From contig NC_079202.1 in assembly GCF_026745355.1 (NCBI RefSeq), positions 1,528,583-1,592,582 on the forward strand: a DNA stretch of 64,000 nt, written 5' to 3'. Under the pieces are notes generated by a model, which had not been told where the DNA came from, did not search any database, and worked only from the letters and a program-made list of their open reading frames with translations. The stretch comes from Beta vulgaris subsp. vulgaris (taxonomy: Eukaryota; Streptophyta; Magnoliopsida; Caryophyllales; Amaranthaceae). The first letter of the stretch is position 1. Every line of letters starts with the position of its first letter. Shown in pieces: positions 33,466-45,361 of the stretch. The position numbers were made by a program, and so were the translations under genes.

Positions 33466-35918
33466 TTCGAGGCAACGCAAATGATGTCAACCGCCCGAGC
33501 AATATGACCGGGCCTGGAGGAGTCCAAAAATACCCCAAATACAGCCAAAATTGAAGGTTATACGCTTTCGAAATTTCCCGTGGCCTGAGATTCGAACGGC
33601 ACGGGGTGCCTCCTAGGAACATGGGAGGTCATTGGAAAGGAGTCAATTGGCTTGGAACGAATATATGGATGCCTTTACGTTCATTTTGAGGCAATTTGGT
33701 GTTTGACGAGAATGAACAAATGCGGTGTTTAGAGGCTTATCGAGGCAATGCAAATGGTGCCAAGTACCCGCACAACATTACAAGTCACGTCGGCTTTCCT
33801 AGGAACGTTTCATTAGAAAATATGACCAGGCCCGGAGAAGTCGAAAAATATCCCAATAACAGCAAAAATTGAATGTATAATACACGCTTTCGGGCTTTTT
33901 TGGGACCCGAGCTCCGAATGGCACGAGATGCCTTCTAGGACATGGGAGGTCATTGGAAAGGAGTCATGTGGCTTAGAACGAATATATGGATGTTTTTATC
34001 TTCATTTCGACGCAATTTTTGGGATTCACGACAAATGAATAAATGGGATGTTCTGAGGACTTTCGAGGCAACATAAATGGTGCCTACCACCCAGGCCGGG
34101 TAATGTTACAAGTGATGTCGGCACTCCTAAGAACGTTTTGGGAGAAAATAATGACCAGGTCTGAAGAAGTCAAAAAATGTCCCAAAAACAGTCAAAACGC
34201 TTTCGGACTATCCCAGGGCCCAAGCTCCAAATGTCATGGATGCCTCATAGGGGCATGAGAGGTCATTGGAAAAGTGTCATGTGGTTTGGAACGAATATGT
34301 GGATGCCTTTACATTCATTTCAAGGCAATTTTCGGTTTCATGAGAAATGAAGAACTGGGGTGTTCATAAGTTTTTCGAGGCAACACAAATGATGCCAACC
34401 ACCCGAGCAATGTTACAAGTGACATCGGCACTCCTAGGAACCTTTCGAGATAAAAATATGACCGGGACTGAAGAAGTCCAAAATACCCCAAAAACAGCCA
34501 AAATTGAACGAATATATGTATGGCTTTACATTCATTTTGAGGCAATTTTGGGTTTCACGAGAAATGAACAAATGCGGTGTTTAGAGGCTTCTCGAGCCAA
34601 CACAAATGGTGCTAAATACCCGCGCAATATTACAAGTCACGTCGCCTTTCTTAGGAACGTTTTGGGAGAAAATATGACAGGCTCGGAGAAGTCCTAAAAT
34701 GTCCCAAAAATAGCCAAAATTGAAGGTTATAATACACGCTTTCAAACTCTCCCCGGGCCCGATATTCGAACGCCACAGGATGCCTCTTAGGGACATGGGA
34801 GGTCATTGGAAAGGAGTCATGTGGCTTAGAACAAATATGTGGATGCCTTTACGTTCATTTCGAGAAAAATTAGGGTTTCACGAAAAATGAGCAAATAATG
34901 GGGTGTTCAGTGGCTTTTCGAGGCAATGCAAATGGTGCCAAGCACTCGTGCAAAGTTACAAGTTATGTCGCCACTCCTATAAATGTTTCTGGAGAGAATA
35001 TGACCAAGCCCGGAGAAGTTTAAAAATGTCCCTAAAACAACCATAATTGAAGGTTATATTATACACGCATTCGGAATTTCCCAAAGCCAGAGCTCCGAAC
35101 GCCATGGATGCCTCCAAGGGACATCGGAGGTCATTGGAGAAGATTCATGTGGCTTGAAACGAATATGTGGATGGCATTACGTTCATTTCGAGGCAATTTT
35201 GGGTTTCACGAGAAATGACCAAATAGGGTGTAAGAGGTTTTTCGAGGCAACGCAAATGATATCAACCACCCGAGCAACGTTACAAGTGATGTCTGCACTC
35301 CTAGGAACCTTTCGAGAGAAAAATATGATCGGACCTGGAGAAATCCAAAAATACCCCAAAAACAACCAAACTTGAAGCTTACACGCATTCAAACTTTGTC
35401 GTGGCTCAAGATTCGGACGGCACGGGGTAGCTCTTACGGACATGGGAGGTCATTGGAAAGGATTCAAGTGACTTGGAACTAATATATGGATATCTTTACG
35501 TTCATTTTCAGGCAATTTTGGTTTTCACAAGAAATGAACAAATGTGGTGTTCATATCAATCATATGCTTCTCGAGGCAACGCAAATGGGGCGAAGTACCC
35601 GTACAACATTATGAGTCACGTCGGCTTTCTTAAAAACGTTTCGGGAGAAAATATGAGCAGGCCCGGAAAAGTAAAAAATGTCCTAAAAACAGCTAAAATT
35701 AAAGGTTATAATACACGCTTTCGGACTTTCTCGGGGCCCAAGTCCGGACGCCACATAATGCCTTCTACGGCCATAAGAGGTCATTGGAAAGGAGTCATGT
35801 GGCTTCGAACGAATATATGGATGCTTTTACGTTCATTTCGAGACAATTTTAAGTTTCACGAGAAATAAACAAATGGGGTGTTTAGAGGATTTTTGAGGCA
35901 ATAGTGCCAAGTACCCGC
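33466..35918. repeat. Satellite array, about 320 bp per unit, left part
   Basis: Copies of GGTCATTGGAAAGGAGTCAT recur at 33627, 33948, 34261, 34801, 35129, 35448 and 35779, giving periods of 313-331 bp, with one double interval of 540 bp where a unit has lost about 80-100 bp near 34500. Each unit also carries TTCATTTCGAGGCAATTT, TTTCACGAGAAATGAACAAA, AAATATGACC and GGTTATAATACACGCTTTCG. Units differ from each other by many substitutions, so this is an old array. Open frames recur at similar places because the units are alike and look non-coding. Confidence 0.9.
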
Positions 35919-38364
35919 CACAACAAGAATCCGCCATTTTACCGTCCGCATTTACCGTCCGTCAAAATTAGCAGACGGTAAAGTTAAAATTACCGTCCGA
36001 ATTAAACCAGACGCTATATACCGTCCGATTTCCAAAATTTACCGTCCATTATGCTGCCCGACACTATTTACCGTCCGTTTTTACGTCCGCTCAAATATAA
36101 AAAAATAAAATAAAACAATTTATCGTCCGCATAGGACCATTTACGTCCATAAGACGGACGCTAATCTTGCGGGTGATGAATAAGGACGCGACGACCCTAA
36201 TTTTGTTTCATCCACACAATAACAAAAGCATTCTCTCTCTCACTCATCCCAATTCTCTCACTCTCTCTCTCTCTCTCTCTCTCTGTCTCGCTCATTCATC
36301 ATCTCCCACTTATCTCACTCTCTCTCATCCCAATTCTCTCACTCTCTCTCATCGTTTTTTTGTCGTCGCCATCCATCCCCAACATCACAGGCTCCACGAA
36401 AACAGTTGAAATAACGCCTTCGCCATATTTCAAGGTTAAATCTAGTATTTTTTTTCATAATTTTTGTTTTTTTGGGTAGTTTACCGTTTCGATGGTTGGT
36501 TTCCTTTCAAATTCGTTTTTTTAAATTGGTTTTCTTCAAACTTTTTAAATTTCTTTTTTTTTTAAATTTGATTTCTTAAAATTGGGTTTTTTAGTTGGAT
36601 TTGCGCTGTTTTTATGGTTTTTGTGTCAGCGGCGGTTAGGGTTAGGTTTTTTGGGCGGCGGTGGTGAGGGTTTCTGGGTGGCGGCGGTTAGGGTTTTCGC
36701 AAGGGTTGTTCTGGGCTGGGGTTTTTATTTCAAATGGTATTTTTTATATTTTTCGATATTTTTTTGTTTTTGTGGGGTTAGTATAGGGGTGTAAGTTATT
36801 TGGTTAAAAACCGAAAACCAAACCAAACCAAACCGAATTAGTAATTTGGTTTGGTTTTTTTTGAAATTCGGTTTGGTTTGGATTCAAAAAAATTATTTTT
36901 TCGGTTTTTCGGTTTGGATTGGTTTTGGTTTTGGAAAACCGAAAAAACCGAATTATTGTCTATTATTTTTTTGTGTTTCTTTTTTTAATATTAATTACGA
37001 AAATACAAAAATATTGTCACTTAAAATACAAATTATCATAAAGTTTGGTTTAAATTCGGTTTGGTTTTTATCTTGGTTTGATTTAATTTCATTTCGGTTT
37101 GGTTTGGATTTTGGAATATGAAAAAAATTGGTTTGCTTTGGTTTGGATTTTGAAAGATAAAAAAATCCGGTTTGGTTTGGTTTGGTTTTTGGTTTCATAT
37201 TTTGGTTTGGTTTGGTTTGGATTGAGTCGAATTTCGGTTTGGATTTGGTTTGGAAATTTCAAAACCGAATTTATTTCGGTTTGGTTTGGTTTTGACCTAA
37301 AACCAAACCAAAAACCGAACTTACACCCCTAGGTTAGTATTGCGGTAGATCTGAGTTTTTTTTTCAGAACATCTTTGTCCTTTTTAAAAAAAAATTTCTG
37401 CATAGATTTCAGTTTGATTTTTTAAAGGTTTTTTATTTGAATTTCGTTTTCTGGTTTTTTTATTTATTTTTTCTATTTTGATTTTTCTTACTTAGTTTTT
37501 GTCATTCTGATTTTTTATTATGAGTTTCGGGTTTGTGGGTTATGGGGTTCGGATTTAATTAATTTTTTGGTTAATCTCATCTAATTATGCTTGGGTTAAA
37601 TTTTGGTACTGCTTGCTTTGTGGTTTTAATCATATGGTTAAATGTTTATTTTAATGTTGGGGTTATATTAATTTTTGTTCAATCTTTGTGGTTGCAGATC
37701 ATATGTGTGCAAGGATTATTTGAAGAGATTGATTCCAGATATTATTTGAATAGATGTATTTTTTTATTTAACATTTTAGTTTAACTAATTTTGTTCTAGA
37801 TATTACTGGGATTTTAATTGGGATGTAAAATATGTTGTATTTACCATTATAATTAATATGAAGTACTTCTATAGGGATTCATTTTTACGTTTCAATTTCA
37901 ATGTTTCTTTTCATTTTTGTGTGCAATTTCCGTCTGCCTTTGTGATTTAGAGACAGAACCTTACATCAGAAACTTTATCAAAACCTTACATCATTAAGAG
38001 GGAAAAAAATAATAAAGTAATATTTGAATTTGTATTTTATTATGCTGTGTTGTGCAATTTCCGTCTGCCTTTGTGATTTAGCGTCCGCGAATTCGGACGG
38101 TAATTAGCGTCTGACTTTTCAGACGCTAATTACCGTCCGTATTCTTGGACACTAATGACCGTCTGAAATTTCAGACGCTAAATAAAAAATTCGGACGCTA
38201 AATATTTACCGTCCGCCAAACGGACGTTAAATGGAGAATTAGCGACCAGGGGTTTTGCATCAGCCTTTTAGCATTCGTTGACGGACGCTAACCTCTTTAC
38301 TGTCCGATCCCTCATTTTTAGCGTCCGATTTTGGCGGATGGAAAAGAGTGATATTCTTGTTGTG
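35919..38364. mobile_element. CACTA-type non-autonomous transposon inside the satellite
   Basis: The 12-bp TIRs CACAACAAGAAT are perfect inverted copies at both ends, flanked by the 3-bp duplication CGC (35916-35918, 38365-38367). Both subterminal regions (about 35935-36170 and 38080-38340) are crowded with ACCGTCCG, TAGCGTCCG and their complements, the repeated sites that CACTA transposases and accessory proteins bind. The middle has a (CT)n run near 36233-36283 and no transposase. It interrupts a 320-bp satellite unit whose two halves continue on either side, and is itself interrupted by the hAT MITE at 36784-37331. Confidence 0.88.
36784..37331. mobile_element. hAT-type MITE nested in the CACTA element
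   Basis: TIRs TAGGGGTGTAAGTT and its exact complement are flanked by perfect 8-bp duplications GGTTAGTA (36776-36783, 37332-37339). Inside, both ends are runs of TTTGGTTTGG/CCAAACCAAA and CGGTTT. Open frames through the GGTTTGGT repeats are artefacts. Confidence 0.9.
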
Positions 38365-40085
38365 CGCGTATACATGTTACATTGGTCTTCCTACGAATGT
38401 TTCGGGAGAAAATATGACCAGCCCGGAAAAGTCCAAAAATGTCAAAAAAAAAGCCAAAAGTGAAGGTTATAATACACGCTTTCGGACTTTCTTAGGGTCC
38501 AAGCTCCAACGCCGCGGGATTCCTCCTAGGGACATGGTAGGTCATTGGAAAGGAGTCATGTGGTTTGGAACGAATATATGGATGCCTTTATGTTCATTTC
38601 GAGGCAATTTGGGTTTCATAAGAAATAAACAAATGGTGTGTTAGAGGCTTTTCGAGGCAATGCACATATTGCCAAGGACCCACGCAACATTACAAGTCAC
38701 GTCGGCACTCTTAGGATCGTTTCGGGAGAAAATATGACCAGGCCCGGAGAAGTAAATAAAAGTCCCAAAAACAGCCAAAAATTGAAGGTTATAATACACG
38801 CTTTCAGAATTTTTTGGGGCCCGAGTTCCGAACGCCACATAATTTCTCCTAAGGCCATGGGAGGTCATTGGAAAGGAGTCATATGGCTTGGAACGATTGT
38901 ATGGATGCCATTACATTCATTTCGAGGAAATTTTGGGTTTCACGAGAAATGAACAAATGGGGTGTTCAGCGGCTTTTCAAGGCAATGCAAATGATGCCAA
39001 GCACACGCACAACGTTACAAGTCACGTAGACACTCTTAGGATTGTTTTGGGAGAAAATATAACTACGCTAGGAGAAGTCCAAAAATGACGCAAAAATAGA
39101 AAAATTGAAGGTTATAGTACACACTTTTAGACTTTTTCGGCGCCCAAGCTCCGAACACGACGGGATGCCTCTTAGGGACATGGGAGGTCATTGGAGTCAT
39201 ATGACTTAGAACGAATATATGGATGGCTTTACGTTCATTGCGAGGTAATCTTGGGTTTCTCGATAGATGAACAAATGGGGTGTTTAGAGGCTTTTCGAGG
39301 CAACACAAATGTTATCAAGCAGCCACGCAACGTCAAAAGTCACGTCGAATTTCCTATGGATGTTTCGGGAGAAAAAATGACCAAGCCCGAGAAGTAAAAT
39401 TTTTTCCCAAAAGCAGCCAAAATTGAAGGTTAATACATGCTTTCGGACTTTCCCGGGTCCCGAGCTTCGAACACCACAGGATGCCTCCTTTGGCCATGGG
39501 GAGGTCATTGGAAAGGAGTCATGTAGCTTGGAACGAATATGTGGATGCATTTACGTTCATTTCGAGACAGTTTTAGATTTCACGAGAAATGAACAAATAG
39601 GGTGTTTAGAGGCTTTTCGATTCAACACAAATGGTTCTAAAGACCCGCGCAGTGTTACAAGTCATGTCGGCTTTCCTATGAACATTTCGGCAGAAAATAT
39701 GACTGTGCCCAGAAAAGTCCAAAAATGTTGCAAAAATAGCCAAAATTGAAAGTTATAATACATGCTTTGCGGACTTTCTCGGGGCCCGAGCTCTGAACGC
39801 CACGGGATGCCTCCTAGGGACACGGGAAGTCATTGGAAAGGAGTCATGTGGCTTGGAACCAATATATGGATGCCTTTACGTTCATTGCAAGGTAATTTTG
39901 GGTTTCACGAGAAATGAAAAAAATGAGGTGTACTAAGGATTTTCGAGGCAACACAAATGGTGCCAAGCATCACGCAACGTCACAAGTCAAGTGGACTTTC
40001 CTTGGAATATTTCGGGAGAAAAATATGACCAGGCCCGGAGAAGTCCAAAAATGTCCCAAAAAACAGCTAAAATTGAAGGTTACAA
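38365..40085. repeat. Satellite array, about 320 bp per unit, right part
   Basis: This continues the same repeat after the CACTA insertion. The GGTCATTGGAAAGG marker is at 38540, 38863, 39186, 39503 and (as AAGTCATTGG) 39828, with periods of 317-325 bp. The array ends near 40085 after AAATTGAAGGTTACAAG. Confidence 0.9.
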
Positions 40086-40137
40086 GTACTAAAAACTAAA
40101 GGTTACCCAATCCAATTAAAATTTAGCCGAACTAATA

Positions 40138-40432
40138 CTACCTTTGTTCTTTTTCTATTACAACAATATGTTTGGACACAATTTTTAAGAATTTGGAATA
40201 AATGAGTAGTTTAGCATAACTCTTTAATCAAATAGAGTAGGAGAGAAATCATCCTTAGAAAATAAAAGCAATTTTATAAGGCAAAGTGAGTAATTAATGA
40301 TGGTTTTAATAAGATACAATAAGGGCAAGATTGTCAATTAAAGTTGCTTTTTATACCAAAATTGAAATTGTTGCAATAGATGTGAAACTAATCAAAATAG
40401 AAGTTATTGTAATATAAAAAGAACGGAGGAAG
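40138..40432. mobile_element. Stowaway-type MITE
   Basis: The ends CTACCTTTGTTCTTTTTCTA and the right-end complement (AAAAAGAACGGAGGAAG) pair, with TA on both flanks. The interior resembles the element at 60430-60930 along its whole length (AGTTTAGCATAA, GCAATAGATGTGAAACTA), so both belong to one family. Confidence 0.8.
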
Positions 40433-40689
40433 TATATTGTAACCTCATCTCATGTACGGGAGAATTTTATAAGGCAACCAATCTATAATATGCGAATTTT
40501 TGTGTAATAAATGAGCTTTAGTGATTTACCATTTAATACTACCACACATCATCTATTATAAAATAAGTAAGATGTTGATGGAAACTGTGGAATTGAAGAA
40601 AGCAAAGAGGTAGAAAAAAAATTGTGACCTATGTGCAGAAAAAGTCGGTCTTATAAGAGACTATCTAATTTTAATTTAAAATTAAGCAT

Positions 40690-40835
40690 TTTTTTTTTGT
40701 AAGATGAAGAGGACTCACTTGAGGAGGGGGGGGGGGATATGGGAAATTACTCAAATGAGTCCTATGAGGTTTGATCTCCATACCTCAGGGATAACAGATG
40801 GGAAGCGATACCACTACACCACCAATTAGGCAACT
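40690..40835 (-). mobile_element. tRNA-derived SINE candidate
   Basis: On the minus strand it reads AATTGGTGGTGTAGTGGTAT (A box) and, 34 nt further on, GGAGATCAAACCTCA (B box), then a C-run of 12 (G-run 40725-40736 on plus) and an A-tail (T-run 40689-40698). A convincing target duplication was not found. Confidence 0.6.
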
Positions 40836-40859
40836 ATTCAAGTTCAATATTAAGAAGAG

Positions 40860-41234
40860 AATATACCACTTTTTTAATATAGTGAATAGTTTAAGCTATG
40901 TCGATTCATAAAAGTAATATTAGCTTGCAATAAGATTTGAACCAGTGGTCAAAAGATAATAATTGTCCAAGATATGTCGCATCCTCCTTTTCCCTTCATC
41001 ATGCGTTCACATATGTATTACAGTGTACTAAAGGATGATAGATATACTTGAAATTGCAAGATATCATGCATAAACATGTCAAGTAGGCATATTGCAAACC
41101 TAATAACATGCTAATACTTCATGAATTTCATATCTAAGCACATGATGCACATAGAATCACTCAAGAACATCACCAAAATCAAGCTCAAACATGGCATGTC
41201 ACACATTTTTCACTCAGTTTATACTTGGCCAAAT
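40860..41234. other. Intergenic, no gene seen
   Basis: No coding or repeat signal recognised up to the left duplication of the next element. Confidence 0.5.
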
Positions 41235-41244
41235 TTGTTGATTT

Positions 41245-42309
41245 TATACGGGTTTTCCGCTCCCCTTTCCCCCTGTTTTTTGTGGTTAGGTTTGTTAGGG
41301 TTTCCCCTCCCCTTCCCCCTGCTTTGTGGTTAGTTTCCCTTCCCCCTACCCCTAATAGTCAGTTTCGGGCTTCCCCTCCCCCAACCCGGGGTGTTGTGTC
41401 CGGTTTAAAAGAACCATTTGTAGGGCTTCCCCTCCCCCTCCCCCTTCGTGGTGTGTCCAGTTCAAAAAACAGTTGTAGGGCTTCCCCCTAAGCGTTTGTG
41501 TAGGCAGTAACTTAAGTTGCAGGGCATCCCCCCTCCCCTCTTAGTGTAGTGTATTCTATCCTCCGGTGGTGGTTGTTGGTTGGTCTAGTATGGCCCCGTT
41601 GTTTGTTCATTCAGTCTGTTTTGGTTGGCTTAGTATGGTGTTGTTGTTTATTATGGTGGAGGTACTTGTTACTTCGATCTGTCTATGTCGTCGGTTAGGA
41701 TTTGAGTGGCAATCGAGTTCATGTTTGGGGTTTGGTTTCCCCGATTTTAATAATCGGATGGTTCTTCAAAATCTAACCTTGGTTAGATTTCTTTCTCGCT
41801 CGGTAATGATTTCATTTATCATTGCCTTGACAAAACGAAATCTGAAGGCAGCCCCCCAATTTATCAATTGGGGTTACAACGCGCCCAGTTATTTGCGCTT
41901 CTCCTCACAGGAGAAGCCTGCAATACCCTTCCAAAAGGGTATGAAGTCACACAAGAATGTGACTTTCTCAACAAACTCGGCCATCGGATTCCAGGTGACA
42001 GCAGGTCCCTGGCATTGGTCTAGTCGCGAGTTCATCATCTCGCTGGTCCTTAGGTCCCCCGCTCGTGAAATCAGATCTCTCCTCCTACTACGTTTAGCTG
42101 AATTTTGGCGATCGTCATCCACCAGAAGCAGCGTCATCCACCAGATCGAGCCACTTTGTTTTAGTTTATGTTATTTCTGTTTTGGCGGTTGTTGTGTAAG
42201 AGCGAGTTCAGCTCAATTTAGGTTTTGTGCTTATTTGGTTGTTTTTAGTATTAGGTTGTAATGTCTTTTTCATTAATGCAAATTTCTTCGATGTAAAAAA
42301 AAAAAAAAA
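41245..42309 (+). mobile_element. Non-coding poly-A retroelement with hairpin chain (copy 2)
   Basis: It ends ATTAATGCAAATTTCTTCG-ATG-T plus a 15-A tail (42295-42309) and is flanked by TTGTTGATTT on both sides (41235-41244, 42312-42321). It starts inside the C/T-rich block, so it is 5'-truncated relative to the element at 21889-23321, with repeated GGGCTTCCCCTCCCC motifs to about 41540. The hairpin chain follows at 41741-42043. No protein is conserved between the copies. Confidence 0.65.
41741..42043 (+). other. Chain of eight stem-loops, copy 2
   Basis: In order: A 41741-41757 (CCGATT/AATCGG); B 41769-41790 (AAATCTAACC/GGTTAGATTT); C 41802-41826 (GGTAATGAT pairing with one G-U to ATCATTGCC); D 41854-41873 (CCCCAATT/AATTGGGG); E 41897-41917 (GCTTCTCCT/AGGAGAAGC); F 41923-41942 (ATACCCTT/AAGGGTAT); G 41944-41965 (AAGTCACA/TGTGACTT); H 42026-42043 (GCGAG/CTCGC). 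Same order and spacing as copy 1. Confidence 0.8.
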
Positions 42310-42321
42310 TATTGTTGATTT

Positions 42322-44143
42322 CAACTAAACAAGGCAACTTCAAGCCACTTTCTTTCAAAATTTCCCAAAAAACTCATACTTTGAAAAATATGGTATAAAA
42401 TCCCGTACATACCAACTCAAAAACATTATTGGTTTTTGAAGGAGTTCAAACAACCCCCCCCCCCCCAAGGAACATGACTTTTTACCGTACTTTCTTAACT
42501 AATATTATCATACTTTGAAAGAGAAATTCATTAATTGAAGGTCAAACGGTATCTACAATAGATATTAAAGAAAAACAAGATACTATTAAACAAAGTTAAA
42601 TCAAATTTGTCTTCGAAGAAACTACAATGAACTAGATCGAACAATACAGCGCAACCTCCTTGTATTTGCTAAATCAAGCAGTTATTAATGAGGAAGTCTA
42701 TCATTCTAACATAGATTTGGAAGAGCATTCTTGATCGGGCCATGTTAACCGCATCCGAGATTCCAACACCTTCATGTTAGAGTCTTGAATTTCAAACAAT
42801 GAGAATAATTTCTCATATCTAAAAATAAAAAACCCCTACTCACAACTCCCATGGGGAGAAGGAGATTTCTACAACAGAGACTAAAAAAATTCATAACACG
42901 GTTTGAAGAAATCTCATGAAGAAATATTAATTTATTCAACAAAACAAGAAAAAGAATTAAAATTGAAAATAAAAGGGAAAAAGAGACTTACCATGGATGA
43001 AATCATCTATGGCATCCCCTAAACTGTTGAAAAAGGGTAGAGGAGCTAGGGTTTTCTTGACTAATTTATGCATCCTTTGTACAATAATCCTTCGTACATA
43101 AACCAATTACAACATATAATTAAGTTTCGATTATTTACTAAGAACTTAACTAACAGAAATCCTCTCTAACTCAACTCTTACCCTTAATTTTGGATTTCAG
43201 GTTTGAGACACCAATTATGGAGGTTTAAAACTTAATCTAGTGACTCCATAGTGCTGCAAATTACTTGTTAATCTAAGAATTCAATTCCTTGCAAAGAGAT
43301 GAACATAAATAACATAATGAGCTTTGAATTACCAAAAATGGCAAAGGAATTGTGAACGAAAGAAGACGGGTTACTCAGAAATTATGAGTTTGTTGATCAA
43401 TTCTACTCTTTCTTCCCCCCTCACTTAGGTTTTCACTACTTAGCTTCACATGATAGTTGTTTAGCTTGAAAATCTTACCCGCAGGTTAAATTTTTTAACT
43501 ATGACCATTATGAATAATAGACTTGGTTAAAAATTTTAATGCTATCAGGGATTATTCTTTCAAGGGATGTACGAAATTATACGAACAATGAGAAAATTAA
43601 AAAGTAGGCGTTCTTTGAATATCACAAAATAAAAAAGTTACCCTCGACGTTAAATGTTGTTCAAGGTTGTACATTGAATAAAATTTTGAAATTATTTGAA
43701 ATTGACAGATTACACTTTATTATTATTATTATTATTATTAATCTCTTTTAATTTTTGGAAATTGTGTATTACTATTATCTAGAAGAAGCTAAATTAGTGA
43801 ATAGATATTTTAGATGATACTAGTGAGTAGTAATATAAAATGAGTAAAGTTAGATGGATAGTCAGATCTAACGTGGAGGAAGCATAAGCTTATGTTTTCC
43901 AAGTTCCAAACATTAAAGACTGTTTTTTGGTCGGGTACAAGAAACACATGGGTGTGCAATTGCATTATCTCAAGGCCCAGCCCATGGCTTGAAGATATAA
44001 CCCTCCCCCCCCCCCCCCTTCCCCTAAACCCTCAACTATTGTTGGGATGATCCGAATCCCGTACCATGATGTTGTAACGTGAGTTGCAAACCAACTCATT
44101 CTCACCTAATTTTTCACTAAAGATTTACTTAAATACTTTTATA
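42322..44143. other. Intergenic, no gene seen
   Basis: AT-rich sequence with a C-run at about 42457-42469, an (ATT)n run at about 43719-43742 and a second C-run at about 44006-44018. No gene was recognised. Confidence 0.5.
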
Positions 44144-44154
44144 AAAAGTTGCAA

Positions 44155-44862
44155 TTTTTTTTTTGTTTTGGAGGTACATGAGGTACTAGTGGATCCCTAT
44201 CTCAGGGCAATATCCACCAGGAACCCAAAATTAGTAGAATCCCTATCTCAGGGAGAGACTACTAGATAACTGAATAACAAGAAAAAAGAAAAGGAAAAAC
44301 TAGATTTAGCTTCTCAAGGAAGCTTTACAGTCTAATTGCGCAGCTAAACAACAGCCCCACAGCGGTGGAGGAAGTCGCTCACTCGCTTCAGCTTCAAAGC
44401 GCTTCAGATCTGGCCATATGGTCTCCTTGTTTCGGTTGCTGAGCCACCAGCGGCGGCGGTCGGAGTCGATGTCAGCGACATCGATTTGGGCAGACGTTCG
44501 CTTCTTTACAGCGGACGAATCTTCACCTCCTTTTTTCACAGCTTCTCTCACCAGCCTTATCCACCCACCAGGGAGAGAAGAGTTGTTGTCCGGGCCAAAA
44601 TCGGAGCAAAGACCCACCGATGGCGGAGGGTTGAGTAGATCTAGCGAAGGAACCGACCATCAATTAGATTGCAAGGCACAGATGGCCTGCCTAAAACCAT
44701 CAATTAAGAAGGAGATGATGGAGAGGAAGGAATTCGGGGCGGTAGAGAGACGAAATCAGAGGCGGTGGGAGGGCTAATTTGAGGCGGTGGGGGTAGGGAA
44801 CTAGAGAATTCTAGAGAGAAGGAAGAAACCTTCTCTCTAGAATTCTTGGGACAAGTAAGATT
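44155..44862 (-). mobile_element. Non-coding poly-A retroposon, 708 bp
   Basis: On the minus strand it ends ACCTCCAAAAC plus an A-tail (T-run 44155-44163) and is flanked by a perfect 11-bp duplication AAAAGTTGCAA (44144-44154, 44863-44873). Near its 3' end CCCTGAGATAGGGAT occurs twice (about 44202-44217 and 44249-44263), each able to fold as CCCT-GAGAT-AGGG. The 5' part is GC-rich, and a palindrome of GAATTCTAGAGAGAAGG arms lies at 44804-44848. A 103-codon open frame has no recognised domain and is likely chance. It is mobilised by LINE machinery, by inference. No second copy is in the window. Confidence 0.7.
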
Positions 44863-44873
44863 AAAAGTTGCAA

Positions 44874-45262
44874 ATGATTGGACGGGTCGAATATGGTTCG
44901 TGCATGTTAATAGCTGGTATGATCATTATTGAGAAGTTTTAAACAGACCAATAGCATATCCGAGTATGCAGGTTACGAGTCATTAGCAAGTTCGGAAGAT
45001 ACATAGTAAATTTTTTTTGCTATATGTTCTCTTTGTTGCATATGATATTTGGTTTCACTTCTAATTAAAGAACTTGAGGTATGAAATTTTCTTAATCTTA
45101 GAAAACTGATTCAAGAGTAGTCTCCTCAACTCTGCAAATATCGACCAAAAAAAATTGAACTTTTATTTATTTTTTGAAAGGAAAATTTTGAACTTTTTTA
45201 GTATCTAATAAAAATTGTGTTCATGAACAACCCTGTTCAATAAAAATCTTTCCAACATTGGG
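44874..45262. other. Short intergenic spacer
   Basis: No gene seen. TTGGG at 45258-45262 is the left duplication of the copia element. Confidence 0.5.
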
Positions 45263-45361
45263 TATAAGCTTTATTTATATTTTCTGTAAATTTATTATCC
45301 TAGTTAGTAATAGTGATTAGTTAGTCACTTTAAATAGAGATAGATTAACTCTTGCAATTAT
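45263..45361 (+). repeat. 5' LTR remnant of the copia element
   Basis: TATAAGCTTTATTTATATTT at its start matches the start of the 3' LTR. Similarity is lost after ACTCTTGCAATTAT at about 45361. The expected TG start is TA in both LTRs. Confidence 0.8.

Noticed and set aside
33627..40085. Recurring open frames of 60-130 codons with similar peptides across the satellite
   Set aside because: They recur only because the 320-bp units are alike. Start and stop positions shift between units and no domain is recognisable.
44306..44617. 103-codon open frame in the GC-rich part of the 708-bp retroposon
   Set aside because: There is no recognisable domain, it shadows an overlapping frame on the other strand, and it sits in a LINE-mobilised non-coding element.
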